A stretch of DNA of 64,000 bases from an uncultured SAR86 cluster bacterium (lineage in GTDB: Bacteria; Pseudomonadota; Gammaproteobacteria; Magnimaribacterales; D2472), in the NCBI GenBank assembly GCA_902624425.1, contig CACNXK010000001.1, positions 62,001-126,000 on the forward strand, written 5' to 3'. Shown piece by piece: positions 44,424 through 53,201 of the stretch (position 1 is its first letter; every line of letters starts with the position of its first letter). Below the pieces are notes generated by a model. The model had not been told where the DNA came from, did no database searches, and saw only the letters and a program-made list of their open reading frames with translations. The position numbers and the translations under genes are program-made.

Positions 44424-46391
44424 ATGGAAAAATTTTATTACTCAGTTTCAATTCCGGTTCCTCTAAGGAAAGATTTTACATACTTTAGCTACAAAAATAT
44501 AAAAACTGGCTCAAGAGTAAAAGTTACATTCAATAGAAGAAAGCTCATAGGATTTATTTATAAAAAAACAACTGAACCAGATTTTAAAATTGCTGAAATT
44601 GAAGAAATATTAGATGAAATTCCAGTGTTTGATAACATTTCTCTTAAAACTTTAAATTGGGTCTCAGACTTTTATATTCACTCTAGAGGTGAAGTTTTTT
44701 CAAATTTCATACCACCAAAGTTAAGAAAAGATTTTTATCTTGAGGCGCCATCTAAGAAATTTGTTGAATATAAGATAAATAACAAGGATAAATGTTTTGA
44801 TCTAACATCTCATCAAAGTAAAGCATTTAAATTTCTTAAGGAATTGAAAGGCTTTGACCCTTGCTTATTTCACGGAGTTACAAGCTCAGGAAAAACTGAA
44901 GTTTATATGAGGCTAGTTGAGGAAGTTCTTACAAGAGGAGAGGCATGTTTAATATTGATACCTGAGATAAGCTTGACCCCTCAACTAGAGCAAAGATTTA
45001 AAAGAAGATTTGGAGATAATATTGATACATATCACTCTAGAAAAACCGCAAAAGAAAGACTTGAAACATGGAAAAAAGCTCAGTCTGGAGAGCTCAGAGT
45101 TCTAATAGGAACGCGTTCTTCGCTTTTTGTCCCGCTTCAAAAGCTTACATTAATAATTATTGATGAGGAACATGACTCATCTTTCAAGCAACAAGACGGC
45201 GTTAAGTTTTCAGCAAGAGATGTTGCTATTAAAATGGCTCAGGACCGAAAGATACCGATTATAGTTGCATCAGCTACTCCTTCTTTGAAAATGCTCCATT
45301 TAGCTAATAAAGGAAAATATAAATTTGTTTCAATCCCAAAAAGAGTTAATGACATGGATCCCCCAAAGTTTTCAATCTTAAACTCACATTTTTTAGATAG
45401 AAGTTCAGGAATAGACAGCAACCTGATTCCTCTTATCCATAAAACAATATCTAAAAATAAGAAAGTACTAATATTCATAAACCGAAGAGGATATTCGCCA
45501 GTATTTAAATGTGAAGACTGTAATTGGAATGCTTTATGTAATTCATGTAATTCACGCCTTGTCCATCATAAAGCCATAGGCAGGCTAAAATGTCATAGAT
45601 GTGATACCTCTTTTGGAGTTCCAAGCAGATGTCCTGAGTGCGAGAGTAATAAACTCCATTCTCATGGGGTAGGTACTCAAAAAATAGAATCTTTCTTGGG
45701 CGAGGAGTTTCCTAATGTACCAATGGTAAGACTTGATCTTGATTCAACAAGAAAAAAAGGATCTCTAGAAAAATTATTATCAGAAATTAATGAAAACAAA
45801 AAAGCACTACTAATAGGAACTCAAATGATTGCGAAAGGACATGATTTCTCTGATGTAGAGCTGGGAATTGTAATTGATGCAGACTTAGGGCTCATAAGTC
45901 ATGAATTAAATGCAGTTGAAAAACTCTCACAGCTTTTAATACAAGTCACCGGAAGGGTAGGCCGCTCAGGAAAATCTAAAATAATTGTTCAGTCCGATCT
46001 TTTGGATAATGAATATCTTAATATTTTGAGTAACGGCGACTATCTGAGTTTTTCAAAGTTTTTATTAGAAGAATATGAAGCAGCAAATCTTCCACCGTAT
46101 TCATCTGTGGCAATTTTAAGAGCCTCATCACCCAGCATAAATAAAAATATTAATTTTCTTAAAAAAGCTCGGGAGTATCTAGAAAAAGAAACTAATTGTG
46201 AATGCGTTGGCCCGCTACCAGATATCGTATCTAAAATAAGAGGAAACTTTAGACATTCACTTTTACTGAAAACTAAAACAATCCCTACACTTCATAAGAA
46301 TACTAAGAGCTTAGTCGAAGGATATATAGAAAAACAAAAAAGACTAAATGTTAGATGGTCAGTGGACATGAATCCTATTGATTATCAGTAG
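44424..46391 (+). CDS. priA: Primosomal replication restart helicase PriA
   Basis: A 655-aa helicase (732 in E. coli) that reloads replisomes at stalled forks. Walker A is GVTSSGKTEVY near residue 151 and Walker B is IIDEEHDSSF. The zinc-binding module lies around residues 360-415, with paired Cys motifs (CEDCNWNALCNSC and CHRCDTSFG..CPEC). It ends 1 nt from the convergent amiC stop. Confidence 0.95.
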   Translation: MEKFYYSVSIPVPLRKDFTYFSYKNIKTGSRVKVTFNRRKLIGFIYKKTTEPDFKIAEIEEILDEIPVFDNISLKTLNWVSDFYIHSRGEVFSNFIPPKLRKDFYLEAPSKKFVEYKINNKDKCFDLTSHQSKAFKFLKELKGFDPCLFHGVTSSGKTEVYMRLVEEVLTRGEACLILIPEISLTPQLEQRFKRRFGDNIDTYHSRKTAKERLETWKKAQSGELRVLIGTRSSLFVPLQKLTLIIIDEEHDSSFKQQDGVKFSARDVAIKMAQDRKIPIIVASATPSLKMLHLANKGKYKFVSIPKRVNDMDPPKFSILNSHFLDRSSGIDSNLIPLIHKTISKNKKVLIFINRRGYSPVFKCEDCNWNALCNSCNSRLVHHKAIGRLKCHRCDTSFGVPSRCPECESNKLHSHGVGTQKIESFLGEEFPNVPMVRLDLDSTRKKGSLEKLLSEINENKKALLIGTQMIAKGHDFSDVELGIVIDADLGLISHELNAVEKLSQLLIQVTGRVGRSGKSKIIVQSDLLDNEYLNILSNGDYLSFSKFLLEEYEAANLPPYSSVAILRASSPSINKNINFLKKAREYLEKETNCECVGPLPDIVSKIRGNFRHSLLLKTKTIPTLHKNTKSLVEGYIEKQKRLNVRWSVDMNPIDYQ

Positions 46392-46392
46392 T

Positions 46393-47637
46393 TTAAATCT
46401 TTATTTTTATTTTTTGACCTGGAAAGATAGCTTCATCTCTGATTAGGTTAGTATTAATTATGTCCATAACCGGGACACCAAATCGAATGGCAATTTCAGA
46501 TAGAACATCTCCTTTTTGGATCGTATAAGTCAGATATCCCTCAGAATCATAAATGAAGAAATCATCTTCAAGGTTCTCTTTAAAGTAGTTGTTAACACCC
46601 AAAAAAATAGATCTAGCAATCATTCTTCTTCCTGGCTTACCTTTAAGCCTTTTTGCATCCTCTGAATTAGATATAAAGCCTGATTCAATTAAAACAGATG
46701 GAGTATCTACAGACTTAAGAACTCTAAAGTCAGCATACTCAACTCTCTTTTTGTGAAGATGGGTATATGGATCTCGTTTAAGTTGATCTAATATTTTTTC
46801 ACCAAGCTGAAGACTTTTATTTTTTTTAGCTTCATAGAGGTCAGGATATTTCGATCTTGCCAAATCTTCATCAAAATCAAATTTATCAACTTTTATTGAG
46901 CTTACCCTTTTTGACGAAAGGTTACGTGCTGAATTACTAGATGCTTCTTCAGACCAAATATATATTGCAGCACCTTTTACAGAAGGAAGACTAAAGGCAT
47001 CTGCATGAATTGAGATAAAAACATCTCCGCTATTCTGCCTAATGCTTTGGTATCTTTGATCTAAGTAAACAAACGAATCATCATCTCTTACCAAAAAAGG
47101 CTTGTATCCATCAGTATTTTTAAGTGTTCGAAACAACTCATTAGCAATTAATAAAGTTATATCTTTCTCTATAACATTGTGCGATTTAGCAATTGCTCCT
47201 GGATCTCTTCCTCCATGACCAGCATCAATTACTACTATTGCTTCCCTAGTCATTTTTTTTATCTTTTTATTATGTTCAAGTGACAATGAAACCTTAATAC
47301 CATTTTCTGTTTTTATCTGTTGTGGCTTTTGCCATAAGACGGGCTCATAAAAAGATATTTCTATTTTTGTACCATTTTCAGATGAAGTACTTTTGATATT
47401 TTTTAACGGATAATTTTGCTTTAGATCAAAATCTTCCTCCAATGAAGATTCCTTGAACTCGAGTGAAATACTGAAGGGTGAATTTGATGACTGAGAGACT
47501 ATTAAAGCAGTTTTTTCTAAAGAAAATTCTAAATTATAGACCTCATTTTGTTTATTGACTCCTTCAAAAATTAATTGGTTTGGAAAAATCATCTGATGGA
47601 GCGATAAAATAAAAACTACTATTAGGTTCTTTTTCAT
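46393..47637 (-). CDS. N-acetylmuramoyl-L-alanine amidase with AMIN and LysM domains
   Basis: Periplasmic zinc amidase of 414 aa that splits septal peptidoglycan (AmiB/AmiC group). A signal peptide is followed by an AMIN-like region (about 25-115), the Amidase_3 catalytic domain starting VIDAGHGGRDPGA near 137, and a C-terminal LysM repeat (about 368-413). Its position after tsaE matches amiB of E. coli, which also carries LysM. mutL, which normally follows, is absent. Confidence 0.9.
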   Translation of the reverse strand: MKKNLIVVFILSLHQMIFPNQLIFEGVNKQNEVYNLEFSLEKTALIVSQSSNSPFSISLEFKESSLEEDFDLKQNYPLKNIKSTSSENGTKIEISFYEPVLWQKPQQIKTENGIKVSLSLEHNKKIKKMTREAIVVIDAGHGGRDPGAIAKSHNVIEKDITLLIANELFRTLKNTDGYKPFLVRDDDSFVYLDQRYQSIRQNSGDVFISIHADAFSLPSVKGAAIYIWSEEASSNSARNLSSKRVSSIKVDKFDFDEDLARSKYPDLYEAKKNKSLQLGEKILDQLKRDPYTHLHKKRVEYADFRVLKSVDTPSVLIESGFISNSEDAKRLKGKPGRRMIARSIFLGVNNYFKENLEDDFFIYDSEGYLTYTIQKGDVLSEIAIRFGVPVMDIINTNLIRDEAIFPGQKIKIKI

Positions 47638-48068
47638 TTTTTTATTAATTTATCCTCTAACAATGCTTCTCTGCCATCATCTTTATAATTCAAGCACACC
47701 TTTAAATCAAAGCTTCTTGTTTCGCCAAGGATTTCTGGCCACTCAATAATTATTACTTTAGTTTTCTCTGATTGTCTATCGAGATCTAAAATTTGAACAT
47801 CGTAGACATCATTAAGCCTATATAAATCAACATGTAAAAACAATATGTCTTCAGTTTCATACTCATCACATAATGTATAAGTTGGACTTTTTACAACTCC
47901 ATGCCAACCCAAAGCATTTAAGATAGATTTAGTAAGAAATGTTTTACCAGCTCCAAGCTCGCCAAATAAATGAATTTCAATAACATTATTATTAGAGCTT
48001 GATATTAGTTTTGAGATTTTTTTCCCTAGGTCATCCGTTGCATCTGAGTCTTTTAAAAAGATTTTCAC
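47634..48068 (-). CDS. tsaE: tRNA threonylcarbamoyladenosine biosynthesis ATPase TsaE
   Basis: A 144-aa P-loop ATPase needed for the t6A37 tRNA modification. Walker A is ELGAGKTFLTKS near residue 38. The family segment PTYTLCDEYE is near 71, and HVDLYRL near 85. It overlaps nnrD and the amidase gene by 4 nt on each side, forming nnrD-tsaE-amidase. Confidence 0.93.
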   Translation of the reverse strand: MKIFLKDSDATDDLGKKISKLISSSNNNVIEIHLFGELGAGKTFLTKSILNALGWHGVVKSPTYTLCDEYETEDILFLHVDLYRLNDVYDVQILDLDRQSEKTKVIIIEWPEILGETRSFDLKVCLNYKDDGREALLEDKLIKK

Positions 48069-48886
48069 ATCATCTCCTGAGTAATAATCCTAATTAATTT
48101 TGTTGCAGTTAAGCCCCTTATCTTCTTATTTTGAGAAAATCTATCTCCGGCTGCACCGTGAATAGCAACAGAAAACTTTGCAGCATCTCTTCTTTCAAGA
48201 CCCTGTGCTAAGAAGGAGCCAACAAGACCAGCAAGAACATCTCCTGTTCCAGCGCTCGAAAGAGCAGGCCCTCCATCAGTACATTTAAATGCTTCACCAT
48301 CAAAAACTATAGTTTCATAACCTTTCAGGATAACCAGACAGTTGTATTGTCTGAAAAGCTCTTTTGCAGCTTCTAATCTATTCTTTTGGATATCTTTTAC
48401 TGAGCAGTCAAGTAACATAGCAGCTTCTCCAGGATGTGGTGTGATGATTGCATTTGTAGGACAGCCAAAGTCTTTCATAAAGAAAAGGGCACCAGCATCT
48501 ATAACAATATTTGCATCTATATTTTTTTGAGCACTACTAATAAAAAGCTCACATAATTGTTCAGACCATATAGAATTTCTAAATCCAGGACCAACTAAAA
48601 GATTCTTTTTATCCTTTAAAAATCTTTCTGCATCTTGACGGCCATCAACACCCAATGCTATTACCTCGGGGTTTCGAGATAAAGAAGAATTAATATATTC
48701 TTTTTTAGTTAATAAAGTAACAAGACCACAACCTGACATAATAGCGGCTTCTGATGAGATTATTCCAGCACCGCCATAACCAGTATCACCACTGGCTATT
48801 AGAAGATGCCCAAAATCACCTTTGTGAGTATCTAAAGTATCTTGATTCAAGGAGACATCTAAGCTGTCAAAGCAGAAATCTTCCAT
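48065..48886 (-). CDS. nnrD: ADP-dependent NAD(P)H-hydrate dehydratase, stand-alone
   Basis: Repairs hydrated NAD(P)H. The 273-aa protein consists only of the YjeF C-terminal (CARKD) domain. The nucleotide-binding GTGDVLAGLVGSFLAQG motif is near residue 220, and GYGGAGI and TPHPGEAA segments are present. In most gammaproteobacteria this domain is fused behind the epimerase NnrE. That N-terminal domain is missing here and is not found elsewhere in the window. Confidence 0.9.
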   Translation of the reverse strand: MEDFCFDSLDVSLNQDTLDTHKGDFGHLLIASGDTGYGGAGIISSEAAIMSGCGLVTLLTKKEYINSSLSRNPEVIALGVDGRQDAERFLKDKKNLLVGPGFRNSIWSEQLCELFISSAQKNIDANIVIDAGALFFMKDFGCPTNAIITPHPGEAAMLLDCSVKDIQKNRLEAAKELFRQYNCLVILKGYETIVFDGEAFKCTDGGPALSSAGTGDVLAGLVGSFLAQGLERRDAAKFSVAIHGAAGDRFSQNKKIRGLTATKLIRIITQEMM

Positions 48887-48888
48887 AA

Positions 48889-50286
48889 TTAATTTTTGAA
48901 GCTTACTAATCTATCAAGCGAGAACGAACCGACCCAAACTGAGCCATCATATGGAAGGGCAACAGTTGGAAACGCAGCCTTATTTCTATTAAAAGTATAA
49001 ATATTTATTGGTTTAAGGTCTTTTGTACTCAGCTCAATGACTTTAAAAGGGAGGGAGCAAATCATGTGATTTTCCTCAATACCTTTAATAGTATATCCGG
49101 GACATTTAGCAGTCACATCAAGGGTTTCATGATCCAAGCTTGTTACCCAAATTGAGTCCTTATCAATAATTAAATTATCTGGGCTATTAATATTGAAACT
49201 AAAAGCCTCTTTTTTTTGAATTAAATCATATGCTTTGACTGTATCACTTAAATTATTTGCAACAAAAAGCATATTATCTTTTTTAGCAATTCCATTAGGC
49301 TGACCACCATCCGTAAAAGAAAGTTCTTCAAGCTTAAACTTGTTCCAAAATAAAACTACTCCGGTAGGATATTTAAAAATTGAAGCACTTAACCATTCGT
49401 TCATTGAAATATTTCTTGGATACATATGGGTAGTAAAGAATGCACCACTACTCTCAATAGTAATATCATTTATATAATACTTTTCCGGGATTGAAACACA
49501 TCCTTTCCAAACCAGAGACCACTTGCCATCAAAAACTAATTCAAAAAACTCTACTGATTCCTCAGGAAAGTGATTGACTACAGCAAGCTGATAGCTGCCA
49601 TCATATCTTTTGTTAAGATCAATGCCATGAGGGCCAAAGCGCTTGTCTTTTCTCTGACACCTAGGATCACCCCAAACATTCAAACCTAATTTAATATCTA
49701 AATTTTCCCTCTCTTTTGTTTTTAAATTAAAGAGAGCAAGATTTCCTTGTTTAGGTTCCTCATATGGTTTTATTCCTCCAAACTCGCTAACAATAAAATA
49801 ATTCTCATCTGGAGTTTTTAAAATATCTTCAGGATTTGAGAGCACGCAATAAACCTCTAGTCTTGATCCATTAGAACAATCTGAAATATCCTCTATTGGC
49901 CCAACATAATCTCGACTAAGCGTAAGTATTGATAGACAAACACAAATCAAGAAAGCAAAAACATTAAAGACGTTTCCATAACTAATAATCTTTTCAAGGC
50001 TTATGACTAAAAATCTTCTAAAAAATATAAAAAATAACCCACGCAGGAAAAAACCCAAACCAAATAAAAACGAAACTATACTCCAAACCCTGTAATACCA
50101 ATTATCGATATTAAGAATAAATAGTAATAACGCTAAACCCGGAATACCTAAAGCGAGACCTACTTTTTTTGAAAGATCATTATCACTGACTATCTTTAAA
50201 AAGTATGAATACATTACTTTCCCAAATAAGAGGACACTTAAACCCATGATTAGGAAAATTACAGTAAAGAAATAATTTAGAGCCAT
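48889..50286 (-). CDS. Membrane-anchored paraoxonase-like beta-propeller protein
   Basis: A 465-aa protein with two parts. Residues 1-130 contain four hydrophobic segments (about 3-28, 43-62, 66-93, 108-126) and anchor it in the membrane. Residues about 140-465 resemble paraoxonase/arylesterase six-bladed propellers: GPHGIDL, LAVVNHFPEESVEFFEL, IND and PNGIA follow the order of calcium-site and loop motifs in PON1. Paraoxonases hydrolyse lactones and esters. The activity here is inferred and the substrate unknown. It overlaps the upstream alpha/beta-hydrolase gene by 10 nt. Confidence 0.65.
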   Translation of the reverse strand: MALNYFFTVIFLIMGLSVLLFGKVMYSYFLKIVSDNDLSKKVGLALGIPGLALLLFILNIDNWYYRVWSIVSFLFGLGFFLRGLFFIFFRRFLVISLEKIISYGNVFNVFAFLICVCLSILTLSRDYVGPIEDISDCSNGSRLEVYCVLSNPEDILKTPDENYFIVSEFGGIKPYEEPKQGNLALFNLKTKERENLDIKLGLNVWGDPRCQRKDKRFGPHGIDLNKRYDGSYQLAVVNHFPEESVEFFELVFDGKWSLVWKGCVSIPEKYYINDITIESSGAFFTTHMYPRNISMNEWLSASIFKYPTGVVLFWNKFKLEELSFTDGGQPNGIAKKDNMLFVANNLSDTVKAYDLIQKKEAFSFNINSPDNLIIDKDSIWVTSLDHETLDVTAKCPGYTIKGIEENHMICSLPFKVIELSTKDLKPINIYTFNRNKAAFPTVALPYDGSVWVGSFSLDRLVSFKN

Positions 50287-51167
50287 TTACCTATAGTTTC
50301 TTTTATTATTTTAATAACTTCCATAGGAGCATCTATAGGAACATGATGGGCTGCACTATCAATTGTTGTAAATTCCATATTTTTTTTAAATGTTGATTGC
50401 ATATATTCTAAAATCTTGGAGCCCATGAGCAAGCTTTTCCCGCCAGCGATAAAAAGAGAAGGACATTTAAAAATATATTCATAACCTTTGGGCCTTCCTA
50501 ATTTATAAAAAAGACTATCGTCAAACTTCCATCTCCATCCTTCGTCAGTTTCTTTCACTGAATACTCTGCAACATATCTCAAGTACCAATCATTTTCGCA
50601 CTCTTGTTTAGGCATAAGTCTGAATCTTCCAAGAATTGTTTCCTTATCAGGATAATATTTGATTAGCCTAAGCGGGCCTGAACCAACATGCTTATCATAT
50701 TCATAGTCTGGAGGTCTGACGGGTGTATCAATCATTATAATCCCAGAAATTTTTGAAGGTTTTTCGGTAGCTATAAAACCAGCTATATGCCCACCAAGCG
50801 AATGTCCCACAAGAAAAACATTATTTGTTATCTTTTCCTTGTCGAGTATAGATAAAATACTTTCACCAAAAACCTCATAGCTATATTCATCTCTGTGGTC
50901 CGAGTCTCCCATCCCAGGTAAGTCTGGTGCAATTATCCTATATTCATCTGAAATAAATGGAGCTATTGGATCCCACCAATTCTTTGAAGCGCCCGTTCCA
51001 TGGATTAGTACAATAGTTTTACTATTTGTATCCTTACCCCAACATTTATAACTTACATTTCCAAGTTTTGTTTCTAGTACTTTAACGTCTGATTCTGAAG
51101 CTATAGCATCTAAAAACCAATCAGGAGCATTAGATATGTCTTTTTTAAGATTGTCAGTAATGTGCAT
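50277..51167 (-). CDS. Alpha/beta hydrolase
   Basis: A 296-aa cytosolic alpha/beta-fold hydrolase. The oxyanion strand is LIHGTGASKNWWDP near residue 53, the nucleophile serine is in GHSLGGH near 123, and the final histidine is in AAHHVP near 276. The acid residue is probably in the strand before it. The substrate cannot be predicted. It is the first gene of the leftward unit and is coupled to the paraoxonase-like gene by overlap, so the two esterase-like enzymes may act in one pathway. Confidence 0.8.
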   Translation of the reverse strand: MHITDNLKKDISNAPDWFLDAIASESDVKVLETKLGNVSYKCWGKDTNSKTIVLIHGTGASKNWWDPIAPFISDEYRIIAPDLPGMGDSDHRDEYSYEVFGESILSILDKEKITNNVFLVGHSLGGHIAGFIATEKPSKISGIIMIDTPVRPPDYEYDKHVGSGPLRLIKYYPDKETILGRFRLMPKQECENDWYLRYVAEYSVKETDEGWRWKFDDSLFYKLGRPKGYEYIFKCPSLFIAGGKSLLMGSKILEYMQSTFKKNMEFTTIDSAAHHVPIDAPMEVIKIIKETIGKWL

Positions 51168-51208
51168 TGAGGCTATTCTAATCCAGAAATAAAAAATTTT
51201 CTTGAATA

Positions 51209-51994
51209 ATGAGTTTAATTCCAGCTGCCACAGTTCTTTTGTTGAGACAAAATAATAATGATATGGAGGTTTTGCTTGTCGAGCGGTCTAGCAATACAGC
51301 TTTTGGAGATTTATATGTTTTTCCTGGAGGAAAAGTAGATCCCGAAGATAACTTTTTAGATAAACTTAGCAGCTACTCTGATCTTAATGATGCAGATTGC
51401 TCAAAACTGCTTGATATAAAAACTGGAGGTGCATCCTTTTGGATTGCATGTATAAGAGAATGCTTTGAAGAGGTTGGAGTGCTTTTGGCAAGAAAAAAAG
51501 ATGGATCGATGATAGATTTAAATAATAAGGATAAAGATAGATTCATTGATTACAGAGAAAGATTAATCTCTGATCAGATCTCCTTTTTAGAAATCTGTAA
51601 AAAAGAAGAACTCTTTTTTGAAACTAATAATATTGTTCCTTTCTCTCACTGGATAACACCAGATATAGAAACAAAGAGATTTGATACAAGATTTTTTGCT
51701 GCCAAAATGCCAAAAGATCAACCAACCTTACACGATGGGAATGAACTTACAAATAGCTTATGGATTAAACCAAGAGAGGCAATAAAAAAAGCATGGGATG
51801 GAGAAATTAAAATGATTTTACCAACCTCGAAAAACCTGGAGCAAACCTTTGATTTTGGGTCTACAGATGAATTAATATCTTTTTATAAAAGCGGAGGATC
51901 TTCAGAGATAAAATCAATTTTACCAAAATTTAAAAAAGTTGATGGTAGGTGGGAAGGTCGTTTGCCAGATGATGAAGGATATGATGATTTTTAG
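51209..51994 (+). CDS. NUDIX hydrolase (NUDT19-like)
   Basis: A 261-aa NUDIX protein. The glycine half of the box is FPGGKVDPED near residue 37 and the catalytic half is RECFEEVG near 82. The insertion of some 30 residues between them is typical of the NUDT19/RP2p subgroup, some of which hydrolyse CoA esters. It is followed 2 nt later by a metallo-beta-lactamase-fold gene. The ATG lacks a Shine-Dalgarno sequence. Confidence 0.8.
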   Translation: MSLIPAATVLLLRQNNNDMEVLLVERSSNTAFGDLYVFPGGKVDPEDNFLDKLSSYSDLNDADCSKLLDIKTGGASFWIACIRECFEEVGVLLARKKDGSMIDLNNKDKDRFIDYRERLISDQISFLEICKKEELFFETNNIVPFSHWITPDIETKRFDTRFFAAKMPKDQPTLHDGNELTNSLWIKPREAIKKAWDGEIKMILPTSKNLEQTFDFGSTDELISFYKSGGSSEIKSILPKFKKVDGRWEGRLPDDEGYDDF

Positions 51995-51996
51995 TA

Positions 51997-52809
51997 ATGC
52001 AAAGAGATAATTTATTAAAGAAAATAACTTCACCAAATGGAGGTATCTTTACTGGTGCAGGGACCAACTCTTATCTGATTGGCAACAAAGATATAACTCT
52101 GGTAGATCCAGGCCCCAACATTAAAAAGCATTTAGATAAACTTGTGGAAATAGCAGGAAAAAATATTAAAAGGATTCTTGTAACACATACTCATATGGAT
52201 CATTCACCAGGAGCAAAACCTCTTGCTGATCGTCTTTCAATTCCATGCTATGGAAAACTAGTTGAGAATGATTTCTCAATACAAGATGAGTCTTTCAAGC
52301 CCGACTTTATTTTGTCTGAGAGCGAATTTATTGAAACTGAGGAATATACAATTAAACCAATTCATACTCCAGGTCATGCATCTAATCATTATTGTTTTTT
52401 AATTGATGAAATTAAATGCCTGTTGAGTGGTGATCATATTATGGATGGGTCTACAGTTGTAATTGCTCCAAAAGATGGAAATATGAACGAATATATTTCC
52501 TCACTTAGAAAGCTCAACGACTTTTCCTTTGATTCGATCGCTCCTGGTCACGGAAATTATATCGAGAATCCTTTTGAGATCATTGAGTGGACCATTCAAC
52601 ATAGACTAGATAGAGAAGAAAAAGTTTATGAAAAGCTTTCAAGCCTTGGAAATGTTGGGATTAACCGCTTGCTAATTTCAGTCTATAACGATATCAATCC
52701 TAAATTACTTCCAATAGCAAAGTGGAGTCTTGAGGCACATTTGATAAAACTTATTGAGGATGGAAGGGTAGCTTTAGATGGAAGAAAATATAAATCTTTA
52801 GGTGATTAA
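51997..52809 (+). CDS. Metallo-beta-lactamase fold hydrolase (LACTB2-like)
   Basis: A 270-aa metal-dependent hydrolase. The HxHxDH motif is in THTHMDHSPG near residue 65, with further ligands in TPGHASNHY near 127 and SGDHIM near 148. A C-terminal helical winged region (about 205-268) resembles the LACTB2 group, which includes nucleases and thioesterases. Pairing with a NUDIX gene recurs in this family. Its stop interlocks with the lipoprotein stop in TTAA (52806-52809). Confidence 0.8.
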   Translation: MQRDNLLKKITSPNGGIFTGAGTNSYLIGNKDITLVDPGPNIKKHLDKLVEIAGKNIKRILVTHTHMDHSPGAKPLADRLSIPCYGKLVENDFSIQDESFKPDFILSESEFIETEEYTIKPIHTPGHASNHYCFLIDEIKCLLSGDHIMDGSTVVIAPKDGNMNEYISSLRKLNDFSFDSIAPGHGNYIENPFEIIEWTIQHRLDREEKVYEKLSSLGNVGINRLLISVYNDINPKLLPIAKWSLEAHLIKLIEDGRVALDGRKYKSLGD

Positions 52810-53201
52810 GAACATTTATAATATCTGCCGGAATCGCCACCAATATCAGGCTCACATTTAATCTTCAAATCATCATCATCCTCTTCAAGCTTAATTTCTT
52901 CTTCTTTAGATTTAAGCTTAATTTGATTTTCTTCTTTAATTTTATCCAGCTCAGCTTGATTTTCTATTGAAGCATTTGTTCGATCAACACAATCAAAATA
53001 ATCATCTTTATTAAGGTATTCGTGTTTCTTTTGTCTTGAGACCATCCTAGGTCCATTATCTGGATTTTGCATACAAGATGTTTGCACATAGCCAATTTTG
53101 TTCTCACCTACGATATCTGTTAGTGGATCTTTTTCTTGAGTTGAAGAGCAAGAAAAAAGGAAGATGATCATCGAAGAAAAAATAATAACAGTTTTACTCA
53201 T
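52806..53201 (-). CDS. Small putative lipoprotein of unknown function
   Basis: A 131-aa protein with a lipoprotein signal: hydrophobic residues 4-16 then lipobox L-F-S-C18. The mature part is very hydrophilic, with a Glu/Lys-rich stretch (about 80-112) likely to form a helix and an acidic DDDD run. Four more cysteines remain (C43 and C71 in the mature region, and two near the C-terminus). No family recognised. It overlaps acs by 4 nt. Confidence 0.6.
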   Translation of the reverse strand: MSKTVIIFSSMIIFLFSCSSTQEKDPLTDIVGENKIGYVQTSCMQNPDNGPRMVSRQKKHEYLNKDDYFDCVDRTNASIENQAELDKIKEENQIKLKSKEEEIKLEEDDDDLKIKCEPDIGGDSGRYYKCS

